NCBI RefSeq assembly: GCF_009649815.1 | Contig: NZ_WJIC01000042.1 | Span: 1-45,710 of the forward strand | Direction of reading: 5' to 3' | DNA from: Nocardia sp. SYP-A9097 | GTDB taxonomy: Bacteria > Actinomycetota > Actinomycetes > Mycobacteriales > Mycobacteriaceae | DNA: 45,710 nt | In this document: one piece after another, positions 23,579 to 32,075 of the stretch | Position numbering within the stretch: position 1 is the stretch's first letter | Layout: the number at the start of each line of letters is the position of its first letter | Position numbers and translations under genes: made by a program | The notes under the pieces: generated by a model | The model's database searches: none | What the model was told of the DNA's origin: nothing | Seen by the model: only the letters and a program-made list of their open reading frames with translations

Positions 23579-24526
23579 ATGGCCATCACGTATCTGGAAT
23601 CGATCGTTGTCGGCGCACTGCAGGGGGTGAGTGAGCTCTTTCCGGTGTCGAGTCTCGGGCACAGCATTCTCATGCCGGCCTGGGTGGGCGGGCAGTGGGC
23701 GAAGGATCTGGATATGTCCGCCAAGGATTCGCCGTATCTGGCGTTGCTGGTGGCCATGCATGTCGCCACGGCGCTGGCATTGGTGATCTTCTTCCGGCGG
23801 GATTGGGTGCGGATTATCGGCGGGCTGTGGGATGTGCTGCGGACTCGCGAAATCCGTACGCCCGAAGCACGATTGGGTGTGCTGCTGATCGTCGCGACGA
23901 TTCCCGTGGGGCTGGCGGGGTTGCTGCTGGAGAAGGCGGTGCGCAACTATCTCGGTACACCGATACCGACGTCGATCTTCTTGGCGCTCAATGGATTTGT
24001 GCTGCTGTCGGCCGAATTGTTGCGTACCCGTGTGAAAGTCGAAGCGGTGGTCACACCTTCCGGACGCGCCGCCGATCTGTCGTCGCAGGACACGGTGGTG
24101 CTGCCGATCGCCGATCCCGATCGCGCCTCCGATCTGCGACTGTCCCAGCTCGGTGTGAAGAACGCACTGCTGATCGGATCCGCTCAGATCGCGGCGCTCT
24201 TCCCCGGCATCAGCCGCTCCGGGAGCACCATTGTCGCGGGATTGTTCAAGGGTATGAGCCATGAGGATGCCGCCCGTTTCGCGTTCATGCTGGCCACGCC
24301 GGTGATTCTCGCCGCCGGTGTGCTCAAGATGCCGGAGCTGTTCAAGCCGGAGAATCACGACATTCTGGGTCCGGCGCTGGCGGGTTCGGTGGTCGCGGGC
24401 GTGCTGTCCTACATTTCGATCAAGTTCCTGACCGCCTACTTCGAGACCAAGACATTGACCCCGTTCGCGATCTACTGCCTGGTCGCGGGTATCGGCAGTC
24501 TCGTGTTCTTCAGCATCCAGGGCTGA
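23579..24526 (+). CDS. uppP: Undecaprenyl-diphosphatase
   Basis: This 315-residue integral membrane enzyme dephosphorylates undecaprenyl pyrophosphate to recycle the lipid carrier of peptidoglycan synthesis, and can give bacitracin resistance. Both family motifs are present: LQGVSELFPVSSLGHS at residues 14-29 with the catalytic glutamate, and PGISRSGSTIVAGLFKGM near residue 208 with the phosphate-binding arginine. Length and span number are normal for the BacA/UppP family. Related genomes often carry more than one copy. Confidence 0.95.
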   Translation: MAITYLESIVVGALQGVSELFPVSSLGHSILMPAWVGGQWAKDLDMSAKDSPYLALLVAMHVATALALVIFFRRDWVRIIGGLWDVLRTREIRTPEARLGVLLIVATIPVGLAGLLLEKAVRNYLGTPIPTSIFLALNGFVLLSAELLRTRVKVEAVVTPSGRAADLSSQDTVVLPIADPDRASDLRLSQLGVKNALLIGSAQIAALFPGISRSGSTIVAGLFKGMSHEDAARFAFMLATPVILAAGVLKMPELFKPENHDILGPALAGSVVAGVLSYISIKFLTAYFETKTLTPFAIYCLVAGIGSLVFFSIQG

Positions 24527-24549
24527 CACTGCTCGTAGGCTTGTGCGGT

Positions 24550-25425
24550 ATGACGCTCGACGAGGTTGCGGCTGAGCTCTACGGGGTACCGCCAGCCGAA
24601 TTCGTGGCGGCGCGGACCGAACGGGCGAAGCAGGCACGTGAGAGCGGGGATCGGGCGCTGGCGACGGCCATCGGCAAGTTGCGGCGGCCGACCGTGGCGG
24701 CCTGGGCGGTGAATCTGCTGGCGCGCGAGGCGGAGCAGGAGGTGCGGGCGCTGCTGAGTGTGGGGGACGCGCTGCGGGACGCACAGCGGCGGTTGTCGGG
24801 CGCGCAAATGCGGGCGCTGAGTACGCAGCGGCAGCAGGCGGTCAATGGGCTCACCCGTAAGGCCGCGCAGTTGGCGGCGGGTCATGGACAGCGGCTCACC
24901 GAACCGGCGCTTCGGGAGATCGGCAGCACTCTGCAAGCGGCGCTGGCCGATTCGCAGATCGGGGAGCAGGTGCTCGGCGGGACACTCAGTGCCGCCGCGA
25001 GTTATGAGGGGTTCGGACCGGCCGCGCTCGTCTCGGTGCCCCGTCTGCCCGCCGACGAAATCGATTCCGGGACAGCGGAAGACACCGGCAACGGGAAACC
25101 ACCCGCTGGCACTTCAGGTGCGGCACAGCCCGATCCGCTGGCCGAGGCCCGCCGCGAACTCGATGAGACCCTCGCCGAGATCGAAACCGGCCGCGCCGCA
25201 CTCACTTCCGCTCGAGCCGAGCATGCCGTCGCCGCCGCCGAGTTGACTCAACTCGAAGACCGCATCACCACCCTGCGCACGGAACTGACGCACGCCGAGG
25301 AGCAGCGCCGCTTCACCGCCTCCACCGAACGCTCCACTCGTGAGACGCTACGCCGCGCCGATCAGCATATGGACGCCCTGGAGCGCCGTGTGGAGCAGGC
25401 ACGGAATCGACTCTCCCCCAACTGA
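24550..25425 (+). CDS. Conserved actinobacterial coiled-coil protein of unknown function
   Basis: The 291-residue protein has an N-terminal conserved part (LYGVPPAEFVAARTERAKQA; RPTVAAWAVNLLAR), a middle linker rich in Pro/Gly/Thr, and a C-terminal coiled coil with heptads (about 205-285, e.g. AAELTQLEDRITTLRTEL). There is no signal peptide or membrane span. I recognise it as a recurrent actinobacterial hypothetical family but not its role. The ATG at 24550 is preferred over a TTG at 24541. It follows uppP by 23 bp and may share its transcript. Confidence 0.8.
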   Translation: MTLDEVAAELYGVPPAEFVAARTERAKQARESGDRALATAIGKLRRPTVAAWAVNLLAREAEQEVRALLSVGDALRDAQRRLSGAQMRALSTQRQQAVNGLTRKAAQLAAGHGQRLTEPALREIGSTLQAALADSQIGEQVLGGTLSAAASYEGFGPAALVSVPRLPADEIDSGTAEDTGNGKPPAGTSGAAQPDPLAEARRELDETLAEIETGRAALTSARAEHAVAAAELTQLEDRITTLRTELTHAEEQRRFTASTERSTRETLRRADQHMDALERRVEQARNRLSPN

Positions 25426-25430
25426 TCCCG

Positions 25431-26084
25431 TCAGTCGATCGCGAGCCCGGAGATGAGCTGCTCGATCACCGAACGGATCGCCGCGGCATCCTCGCCATCG
25501 GCGGAGTTGGCGAGTAGTTGAGCGGCCTCGTCCAGCGCACCCACAATGACCAACGCCAGCGGGCGCACGGGCTGGGCCCGGATCCGGCCCGCGGCGATGG
25601 CCCCGGCGAGAGCGTTCTCCACCAGGCCGATGGTGTGATGCAGTTCGATCTCGCGCCAGCGGCTCCAGCCGAGTACCGCGGGCGCGTCCAGCAGGGCAAT
25701 CCGCTGTACTTCCGGTGCGGTGGAGGCTTGCAGCCACGCCAGACAGCCGACAATCAGACTCGCGACCGGATCGTCGGTGCGCGCGCCCGCGACGGCCGAG
25801 CCGATGACCTGCACCAGATCGCGTTCGAGGTCCTCGAAGACCGCCTCGAACAGCTCCCGCTTCTCGCTGAACTGGTGGTAGAGCGCGCCCCGGCTGACGC
25901 CCGCCGATTCGGCGACCGCGACCGTGCTGACCGCGCCATATCCGTACTGCCCGAACAGTTCTCGCGCGGCGCGCAGGACCGCACCGCGGGTGGAGGCCGA
26001 GCGTTCGGCTTGGGTTCGGCGATCTGCGTTCATGGCGACGTCGAAGTCTAGGCCGGCATCGGTCGAGTCTTCGATTCGAGGCAT
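25431..26084 (-). CDS. TetR-family regulator (divergent from SnoaL-like gene)
   Basis: The 217-residue protein has an N-terminal TetR helix-turn-helix (AARELFGQYGYGAVSTVAVA then ESAGVSRGALYHQFSEKREL) and a variable ligand domain. The ATG at 26084 has GGAG eight bases upstream, so it is preferred over the internal ATG at 26033. It diverges from a SnoaL-like gene and an ATACA/TGTAT palindrome lies between them. The simplest model is repression of the SnoaL/monooxygenase pair and of itself until a small ligand binds. Confidence 0.9.
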   Translation of the reverse strand: MPRIEDSTDAGLDFDVAMNADRRTQAERSASTRGAVLRAARELFGQYGYGAVSTVAVAESAGVSRGALYHQFSEKRELFEAVFEDLERDLVQVIGSAVAGARTDDPVASLIVGCLAWLQASTAPEVQRIALLDAPAVLGWSRWREIELHHTIGLVENALAGAIAAGRIRAQPVRPLALVIVGALDEAAQLLANSADGEDAAAIRSVIEQLISGLAID

Positions 26085-26112
26085 TCCGCCCGCTCCCCGG
26101 TGCTACCGTTAC

Positions 26113-26133
26113 ATACAGTCATCCTGTTTGTAT
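26113..26133. promoter_or_regulatory. Putative TetR operator
   Basis: ATACA (26113-26117) and TGTAT (26129-26133) form an inverted repeat with 11 bases between them, in the 68-bp divergent spacer. The repeat overlaps the likely promoter of the SnoaL-like gene and is followed closely by an AAGGA ribosome site (26139-26143). Confidence 0.5.
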
Positions 26134-26152
26134 CTTAGAAGGATTGCCCATT

Positions 26153-26548
26153 ATGTCCGCTTCCACCCGGGAACTCTTCGAGCGCTACCACGCCTGCTGG
26201 GCCGATCACGACCCCGACCGCATTGCCGAACTACACACCCCCGATTCGATCTTCCACCTGCACTCCGGCGGCGAACCCGCCCGCGGCCGAGCCGAAATCC
26301 GCGCCTCCGCCGCCGGAACCTTCGCCCTAGTACCGGATTTGACCTTCCATATGGTCAATCTCCGTGTGGGTGAGGACTTCTGGGTAGTCCAGTGGAAGCT
26401 CCGGGGCACCTCGGTGAGCGGCGCCGCCGTCGATGTGGACCTGGCGGATTTCGTCCTGGTCGAGAACGGCGCCGTCCGCGAAAAACACTCGTACGTGGAC
26501 GGAGTGGCCATGCAGGCCGCACTCGCCGCTCCCGCCGAGATCGGCTGA
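26153..26548 (+). CDS. SnoaL-like / NTF2-fold protein
   Basis: The 131-residue protein has the small cone-shaped fold used by SnoaL polyketide cyclases, limonene-epoxide hydrolase-like enzymes and ketosteroid isomerase relatives. The pattern is LFERYHACWADHDPDRIAEL, HTPDSIFHLHSGG, GRAEIRASA, then strands ending in KHSYVDGVAM. AAGGA lies about ten bases before the ATG. It is followed after 27 bp by an ABM-domain monooxygenase, suggesting joint action on an aromatic or polyketide-like substrate. The substrate is not known. Confidence 0.82.
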   Translation: MSASTRELFERYHACWADHDPDRIAELHTPDSIFHLHSGGEPARGRAEIRASAAGTFALVPDLTFHMVNLRVGEDFWVVQWKLRGTSVSGAAVDVDLADFVLVENGAVREKHSYVDGVAMQAALAAPAEIG

Positions 26549-26575
26549 CACCCACCAGCCGGATAGGGTCGGCCG

Positions 26576-26890
26576 ATGGATTCGAATGTTCGTGTGATCG
26601 CCGATGTGACAGCCGACCCGGAGAACGCCGATCAACTGGGCGCGATGCTGCAGCGATTCGCGCAGGTCTGCCGCACCGAGCCCGGCTGTATCGGATACGA
26701 CGTCTTCCGATCGGTCGAGCAGCCGGAGCGCTTCGTCAGCATCGAAACGTATGTGGATGCGGATGCCTTTGCCGCGCACCGCGATACGCCGCATTTCCGG
26801 GAGATCGGCGTGAGCGAACTGCTGCCACTGGTCACAACCCGCGATGTCCGGGTGTTCACCGACTCGGAGTCTGTCGCCCCCAAGGGCTAG
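26576..26890 (+). CDS. Antibiotic biosynthesis monooxygenase (ABM)-domain protein
   Basis: This 104-residue protein is a single ABM domain, a ferredoxin-like dimeric fold used by quinol monooxygenases such as YgiN and by cofactor-free polyketide oxygenases. The pattern is VIADVTADPENADQL, EPGCIGYDVFRSVEQPERFV, ETYVDADAFAAHRDTPHF. It lies 27 bp after the SnoaL-like gene and is probably co-transcribed with it under the divergent TetR. Whether it oxidises quinones or another substrate cannot be told. Confidence 0.82.
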   Translation: MDSNVRVIADVTADPENADQLGAMLQRFAQVCRTEPGCIGYDVFRSVEQPERFVSIETYVDADAFAAHRDTPHFREIGVSELLPLVTTRDVRVFTDSESVAPKG

Positions 26891-26916
26891 CGCCCGGACG
26901 GCCGCGCGCGCGACCC

Positions 26917-28071
26917 CTACTCCGCGCTGGATGCCGGGCGGCGGAGTTTGGTTGCGAGCCAGAACAATACGGCGTAGCCGAAGGCGGCGTCGGCGTTGGA
27001 GACGAGGGCGGCGGAAGGGAGGATTATGGCGTGCCGGAGGCCCGCGTCGGAGAGGTCTCGGATGCGGCGGAGGACTTCGTTGGGGGTGCCGACTATGAGC
27101 CAGTTGCGTAGGACTTCCTCGGGGACTTCCTCTATCGCTTCGCGAACTTCGGATCGGGTGAGGCGGTGGGGCATCAGGTCTATCAGGCCCCGGAAGTCAT
27201 CTCCGAAGGGATGTTTAGCACCGGAACGGGACCATACTTCGGCGGAGGCGAAGAGACCGACGTAGCGAATCGCGGGGGTGCGCAGTAGTCGGCGGATGCC
27301 GGATTCGGTTCGGGCGGTCAGGAATTGGAGCATGGCGGCGGGGACGATGGCGTCCGGGTCGCGGCCTGCTGCGCGGGCGGAGGTGTGGACCAGTTTCAGG
27401 CGGCGTTCGTATTCGTCCGGTGCGAGGGATTCCCACGGGTACCAGCCGTCGGCGTAGCGGCCGGTCAGCTCCAGCATGCGGGGGCCGTGCGCACCGATCC
27501 ACACCTGCGGCATACGCTCCGGCGGGCAGGTCAAATCCATTGGTGCGCCGTCGATTTGATAGTAGCGGCCGGAGAATTCGATCGGACCGTCCGCGGCCAG
27601 GGCAGCGCGCAGTACCTGCAGCGCCTCTTCCAATCGATCCACGGGCCGATTCCAGGTGAACCCGTATGGGTCGAGGTTCTCCCGCTCGCCGGAGCCGATG
27701 CCGAGGATGGGCGGCACCTTCGTCATATGCGCCAGCGTGAGAAATGTCTGTGCCAGCAGCACCGGGTGGCGCCGATGCGGGTCCGTCACACCGACGCCGA
27801 GCTGCACCCGCCCCGCTCCCCCGGCCAGATGCGCCAGCAGTGGCGCGTAGTCGAATTGTTCGTCCGGACTGTGCACCGTCTTGGCCTGCGGTGTGAAATC
27901 GGTGTCCCAGATCGCACGCGGGAACACACTCACCAAATGATCCGGCGCGAGTATCGAATCCAATCGCCCGAGCCGCGCCATCCGCACCACCGAGCGCGCC
28001 GCGGCCAGGGGCGGATTGACACCGGTGAGGGTGCCCACCGCGAACGATCTCCGATGATTCGACTCCGACAC
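26917..28071 (-). CDS. LLM-class (F420/FMN-dependent) oxidoreductase
   Basis: This ~384-residue luciferase-like oxidoreductase has a TIM-barrel pattern. SILAPDHLVSVF follows the first strands, LGVGVTDPHRRHPVLLAQTF is a family hallmark, and QVWIGAHGPRMLELTGRYADG matches the F420-dependent subgroup. GTG at 28071 is taken as start because AGGAG lies just upstream; the longer frame from 28113 lacks a better site. Mycobacteriales have many paralogues acting on varied substrates. It is divergent from the M50-like gene. Confidence 0.88.
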   Translation of the reverse strand: MSESNHRRSFAVGTLTGVNPPLAAARSVVRMARLGRLDSILAPDHLVSVFPRAIWDTDFTPQAKTVHSPDEQFDYAPLLAHLAGGAGRVQLGVGVTDPHRRHPVLLAQTFLTLAHMTKVPPILGIGSGERENLDPYGFTWNRPVDRLEEALQVLRAALAADGPIEFSGRYYQIDGAPMDLTCPPERMPQVWIGAHGPRMLELTGRYADGWYPWESLAPDEYERRLKLVHTSARAAGRDPDAIVPAAMLQFLTARTESGIRRLLRTPAIRYVGLFASAEVWSRSGAKHPFGDDFRGLIDLMPHRLTRSEVREAIEEVPEEVLRNWLIVGTPNEVLRRIRDLSDAGLRHAIILPSAALVSNADAAFGYAVLFWLATKLRRPASSAE

Positions 28072-28195
28072 GATGGTCTCCTCTCGGCGGGCACTCCCCA
28101 TTTCGGCCCGCACCGATTATGGCGTCGAGCCCGGTACCACGTCCCCCGAACGCGGAGCATTGGCCCCGCTCAGCCGCACTCGCTATGGTTCGGCG

Positions 28196-28927
28196 ATGCA
28201 CAGCGCAGAGTTCGTCGAACACGGCAGCTCGATCGTGGATCGGCTGACCACCACCCAGACCGCGCCGCCTTGGCAATTGGTGATCGGGACGGGAGTGATC
28301 GCGCTGCTGCTGGTCGCGTTCCGGCCGACGTGGAGGCTGATGCGCAATGCGGTGACCATCGCGCACGAGGGCGGGCACGCGTTCACCGCACTGTTGACTG
28401 GGCGGCGACTCAACAGCATCCGATTGCACTCGGACACTTCCGGACTCACGGTTTCGAGTGGAAAACCGTATGGGCTGGGCATGATGCTGACCACCGCCGC
28501 CGGATATCCCGCGCCCGCACTGCTCGGGCTCGGGTACGCGGCGCTGCTGGGCGCGCATCGGATCACCCTCATGCTGTGGCTGACCATCGCATTGCTGCTG
28601 GTCCTGCTGTTGAAGGTGCGTAATTGGTACGGTCTGCTGACCGTTTTCGTCACCGGAGGCGTGATCTTCGCGGTGTCCTGGTTCGGCACCGATGACACTC
28701 AGGCCGGACTCGCCTATCTGGCCGCCTGGTTCCTTCTGCTGGCCGCGGTCCGCCCGGTCATCGAGTTGCAGCGCAATCGCCGCCACGAGCCGAACTCGGA
28801 CGCCGATCAGCTGGCACACCTCACGCACATCCCGGGGCTAGTGTGGGTGGTGGTATTCGGATTGGTGGCGTTGGGCTCTCTGGTTCTGGGTGCGCGGTGG
28901 CTGCTGGCCGGTGTACCACTGCCCTGA
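28196..28927 (+). CDS. M50-like membrane metallopeptidase
   Basis: The ~243-residue membrane protein has an HExxH zinc motif (TIAHEGGHAFTALLTG, near residue 58) at the end of the first membrane segments, followed by about six hydrophobic spans. This layout matches the M50B-like peptidase family of actinobacteria. A second zinc-ligand motif (such as NxxPxxxxDG) was not found, so activity is not assured. The ATG at 28196 gives a normal N-terminus. Confidence 0.8.
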   Translation: MHSAEFVEHGSSIVDRLTTTQTAPPWQLVIGTGVIALLLVAFRPTWRLMRNAVTIAHEGGHAFTALLTGRRLNSIRLHSDTSGLTVSSGKPYGLGMMLTTAAGYPAPALLGLGYAALLGAHRITLMLWLTIALLLVLLLKVRNWYGLLTVFVTGGVIFAVSWFGTDDTQAGLAYLAAWFLLLAAVRPVIELQRNRRHEPNSDADQLAHLTHIPGLVWVVVFGLVALGSLVLGARWLLAGVPLP

Positions 28928-29043
28928 GATCGATGCCGCTACAAGAATTCTGGAGAACGCGGGCTAACATCGCGGTGCACCGTCCGGGTGATCGGGATAC
29001 GGGATCGTCCGGCCGGGTTCGATCGATTGCAGGAGGGTGCAGG

Positions 29044-29850
29044 ATGGAAAGACCGGCATGGGCCCCGGAGGGTGTGGACATGACGCTGGCGAGCCCGGCG
29101 CGCATGTATGACGCGCTACTGGGTGGCTCACACAACTTCGAAATCGACCGCCGCTCAGCGGAAATGGGCAAGGCTCTGGTTCCGGATCTGCCCCGCGTGG
29201 CGCTGAGCAATCGCGCGTTCCTGCGTCGTGCGGTTCGCTTTCTGATGGACCAGGGCGTGACGCAGTTCCTCGATATCGGCTCCGGCATCCCCACCGCGGG
29301 CAATGTGCACGAGGTGGCGCAGGAGATCGATCCGAACTCCCGGGTGCTGTACGCCGAGATCGATCCGGTGGCCGTGGCACACGCGCGCGCCATCCTGCAG
29401 GGCAATACCGGTGCGGCCGCCATCGAGGCGGATCTGCGCAAACCGGCCGACCTGCTCGCCGCCGCCCGCGAAACCGGCATTATCGATTTCGAGCGGCCGG
29501 TCGGCGTACTGCTCTTCGCGGTGCTGCACCTGCTCAGCGACGACGACCACCCGGGTGCGGCGGTCGCGGCCCTGCGCGCGGCCGTACCGGCGGGCAGCTA
29601 TGTGGCCATCTCCCATCTCACCACCGCGACCCGACCCGAGGATGCCGCCAAGCTCGGCGCGAACGCCGCCGATCAGAGCAAGGTCGGCATTCACTTCCGG
29701 TCGCTCGAGGCCATTGCCGGATTCTTCGAGGGCTGGGATCTGGTGGAGCCCGGTGTCGTCGAATTACCGCTGTGGCGACCGGAATCCGACGATCAACACG
29801 AAACCCCAGGCCGCTCTCTGGGTTTGGCCGGTGTCGGCCGGAAACCCTGA
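29044..29850 (+). CDS. SAM-dependent methyltransferase, DUF574 (Methyltransf_19) family
   Basis: The 268-residue protein is recognised by SPARMYDALLGGSHNFEIDR, the start of the DUF574 family that is abundant in Streptomyces and Nocardia. The SAM-binding motif is FLDIGSGIPTAGNVHEVAQE and LYAEIDPVAVAHARAIL supplies the acidic ribose contact. The ATG at 29044 has GGAGG about nine bases upstream. Substrates of the family are unknown. The GGDEF gene begins about 30 bp after its stop, with a hairpin in between. Confidence 0.92.
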   Translation: MERPAWAPEGVDMTLASPARMYDALLGGSHNFEIDRRSAEMGKALVPDLPRVALSNRAFLRRAVRFLMDQGVTQFLDIGSGIPTAGNVHEVAQEIDPNSRVLYAEIDPVAVAHARAILQGNTGAAAIEADLRKPADLLAAARETGIIDFERPVGVLLFAVLHLLSDDDHPGAAVAALRAAVPAGSYVAISHLTTATRPEDAAKLGANAADQSKVGIHFRSLEAIAGFFEGWDLVEPGVVELPLWRPESDDQHETPGRSLGLAGVGRKP

Positions 29851-29869
29851 GCGGGAGTAAGGTTTCCGG
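29838..29869. terminator. 9-bp hairpin between methyltransferase and GGDEF genes
   Basis: CCGGAAACC (29838-29846) pairs exactly with GGTTTCCGG (29861-29869), spanning the methyltransferase stop codon. There is no T-run, so it may be a factor-independent-like terminator of low efficiency or may affect translation of the next gene, whose ribosome site follows immediately. Confidence 0.4.
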
Positions 29870-29883
29870 GCAGGGGGTCATTG

Positions 29884-31158
29884 GTGGGAGCAGCACACGA
29901 TCTGGCGGTACGGTGGGCGGCCATGCTCGAGGGCGCGGTCGCGCCGACGCTCAACCGTGCCCAGGTCGAACGGCTCCTGGACCCATATGCCGAGGGTTTG
30001 ATCGCCGCGGTGCGCGGCACCGCCGATATGACGGTGGCCCGCGAGGCCGCCGCGGCGCTGGTCGCGGCCAACTATCGTGACCCGCTCGCCGTGCACCGCT
30101 CGGTCCTGGTGCTCTGCAAGGATCTGGTGCTCGCCGTGTGCGCCGATCCGACCGCGCCCGGCGCCGAGTCGGTGCGGGACCGCGCCATCGATGTGGCCGC
30201 CGAATTCGCGGCCGCGTTCACGGCCGGGCTGCGCCACGCCGCCCTGGCCGAACAGGAGAGCACCACGGCAGCCGTGCTGGTCGCGGCCCGCGAGGCCGAG
30301 GCCAAGCGGCAGCTCTCCGAGGCGCGTTTCCAAGCCATCTTCGACGGCGCGTCGGTCGGTATCGGCACCATCGACATCACCACCGGCCGGGTGGTGGAGG
30401 TGAACAGTGCCATGGCCGAAACCCTCGGTGTCCCAGCCGAAGCCATGCCGGGCCGGTCGGTGGCCGATATTCTCGGCCCGGTCAATATCGGTAATGCCTT
30501 CGAGCGTTTCCAGCAGCTGCTCACCGGGCAGGTGGAGAGCTTCCGTACCGAGACCGTGAATACCCAGCCCAATGGCTCGGTGACGATTATCGACCTGTCG
30601 ATGTCGGTGGTGCGGGACAGTGCCGGCAAGCCGCGCTTCCTGATCGGCGTCACCGTGGATGTCACCGAGCGCAAGCAGCTCGCCGATCAACTCTGGTACG
30701 ACGCGCACCATGATTCGCTGACGGGCCTGCCCAATCGACTGCTCTTCTTCGACCGGCTCGCCGCGGCGAATGGTCAAGTGGGCGTGTGTTATCTGGACCT
30801 GGACGGGTTCAAGGAGATCAATGACCGGCGCGGTCACACCGCCGGCGATCGGGTGCTCTGCGATGTGGCACAGCGGTTGCGCGCGATACTGCCGGAGAAC
30901 ACGGTGGCGGCGCGGCTGGGCGGTGACGAATTCATCGTGCTGGTCGAAGAGTGTTCGGGCAGAGCGGAATTGACCGCGGTGTCGGACAAGATCCTGGCGG
31001 CGCTGCGCGAACCCTTCGATGTGGCAGGGCTTTCGGTGACGGTGGGCGTGAGTATCGGTACCGCACTGGTGGATACACACTGCACCGCCATCGACGAGCT
31101 CATGCATGCCGTGGACGCCGCCATGTATCGCGACAAGGCCGCACGCCAGCGGCGCTGA
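29884..31158 (+). CDS. PAS-GGDEF diguanylate cyclase
   Basis: The ~424-residue protein has an N-terminal helical sensory region (about 1-135) that I do not recognise, a PAS domain (about 140-265: ARFQAIFDGASVGIGTIDI to FLIGVTVDVTERKQL) and a GGDEF domain with DSLTGLPNRLLFF and the active-site RLGGDEF. It should make cyclic di-GMP from GTP. The inhibitory I-site (RxxD five residues before GGDEF) is absent; the sequence there is PENT. There is no EAL domain and no membrane span. The start is GTG at 29884 with GGGGG upstream; TTG at 29881 is an alternative. Confidence 0.9.
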   Translation: MGAAHDLAVRWAAMLEGAVAPTLNRAQVERLLDPYAEGLIAAVRGTADMTVAREAAAALVAANYRDPLAVHRSVLVLCKDLVLAVCADPTAPGAESVRDRAIDVAAEFAAAFTAGLRHAALAEQESTTAAVLVAAREAEAKRQLSEARFQAIFDGASVGIGTIDITTGRVVEVNSAMAETLGVPAEAMPGRSVADILGPVNIGNAFERFQQLLTGQVESFRTETVNTQPNGSVTIIDLSMSVVRDSAGKPRFLIGVTVDVTERKQLADQLWYDAHHDSLTGLPNRLLFFDRLAAANGQVGVCYLDLDGFKEINDRRGHTAGDRVLCDVAQRLRAILPENTVAARLGGDEFIVLVEECSGRAELTAVSDKILAALREPFDVAGLSVTVGVSIGTALVDTHCTAIDELMHAVDAAMYRDKAARQRR

Positions 31159-31160
31159 CC

Positions 31161-31952
31161 TCAGATAACGAAGGGCACCAGCGCTTTTCGCTCCGCCGGG
31201 TAGTCGGCGAACTTCTCCCGGTACCAGGTGTGCGTGGCGAAGGCGCGCGGCACCAGATTGCCGAAGGTGATCAGGAAGATGACCACACCCGGTAGCGCCC
31301 AGGTGAGAATGGCGAACCCCGCCCAGGCGAGCAACTCACCGAGATACGTGGGGCTGGTGACGAATTTGAAGCCGAGACCGAAGGGCACCTTGTATTCCGT
31401 TGCGCCCGGATTGTTCTTGTCGCGAAGATTGCGAACGATCCACTCGGAGCTGGTGAGCAGCGCGAATCCGCTCAGGTAGATGACCAGCCCGATCAGGAAG
31501 CGCGGATCGGTGAGCCAGTCGGTGCCGTACTGCCCCAGGTAATCATGGCTGAAGAGCGCACCATTGAGATACCCGTGCATGGCGGTGACGAACATGCCCA
31601 TGCCGAGCACGGAGACATTGAAACTGCTGGTCTTGCCGGGCACCTGGCGAATCGAGAGGGGGAAGAACCAGCCGCGATTGGCGTAGTGCAGAATCCAGAT
31701 GGCCGCCAGCACCAGGGAAGTCGGCTCGAAACGGTTCGGTCCGCTGAGGTAGGCGACCGCGAATACGACGGTGGCCGGAATCTCCATCAACCACCAGCCG
31801 AGCTTCGGATTGAGGTTGAGACCGAGCTTGGCGGTGGCGAAGCGGCCGTACGGGCTCTGCCCGAAAAGCCCACCCACCAGCACGAACGCGGCGAATCCGA
31901 ACGCGATCGTGAGGACGGTGTCATAGACGGTGTTACCGGTGTACCAGTTCAT
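31161..31952 (-). CDS. Steroid 5-alpha-reductase-like (DUF1295/SRD5A) membrane enzyme
   Basis: The 263-residue protein has about six spans and the family's C-terminal signature: KFVTSPTYLGELLAWAGFAI, FGNLVPRAFATHTWYREKF, then PAERKALVPFVI. Eukaryotic relatives reduce the double bond of 3-oxo-4-ene steroids with NADPH. In actinobacteria a role in steroid catabolism is plausible and is supported by the KstR-type box just upstream. It converges with the GGDEF gene, with two bases between the stops. Confidence 0.85.
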   Translation of the reverse strand: MNWYTGNTVYDTVLTIAFGFAAFVLVGGLFGQSPYGRFATAKLGLNLNPKLGWWLMEIPATVVFAVAYLSGPNRFEPTSLVLAAIWILHYANRGWFFPLSIRQVPGKTSSFNVSVLGMGMFVTAMHGYLNGALFSHDYLGQYGTDWLTDPRFLIGLVIYLSGFALLTSSEWIVRNLRDKNNPGATEYKVPFGLGFKFVTSPTYLGELLAWAGFAILTWALPGVVIFLITFGNLVPRAFATHTWYREKFADYPAERKALVPFVI

Positions 31953-31974
31953 TCAGGGTCCTTCGTCGAAAAAC

Positions 31975-31988
31975 TAGAACAGGTTCTA
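31975..31988. promoter_or_regulatory. KstR-type operator
   Basis: TAGAACAGGTTCTA is a perfect 14-bp palindrome that matches the published KstR consensus TnnAACnnGTTnnA. KstR is the TetR-family repressor of cholesterol-catabolism genes in mycobacteria and Rhodococcus. It lies 23 bp upstream of the steroid-reductase-like gene on the minus strand, the expected place for repression. No kstR gene is in the window, so the repressor would be encoded elsewhere. Confidence 0.75.
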
Positions 31989-32075
31989 CCATGCCGGGCG
32001 GGCTATCCGGAACCCATGACGGGTCACCGCCGTTACCGCCCGGTAGGTTGGCGGGATGCCTGGAGGGAAGCGAAC

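Noticed and set aside
27215..28828. A 537-codon minus-strand frame across the LLM oxidoreductase and M50-like genes
   Set aside because: It spans two real genes in other frames and shows no domain.
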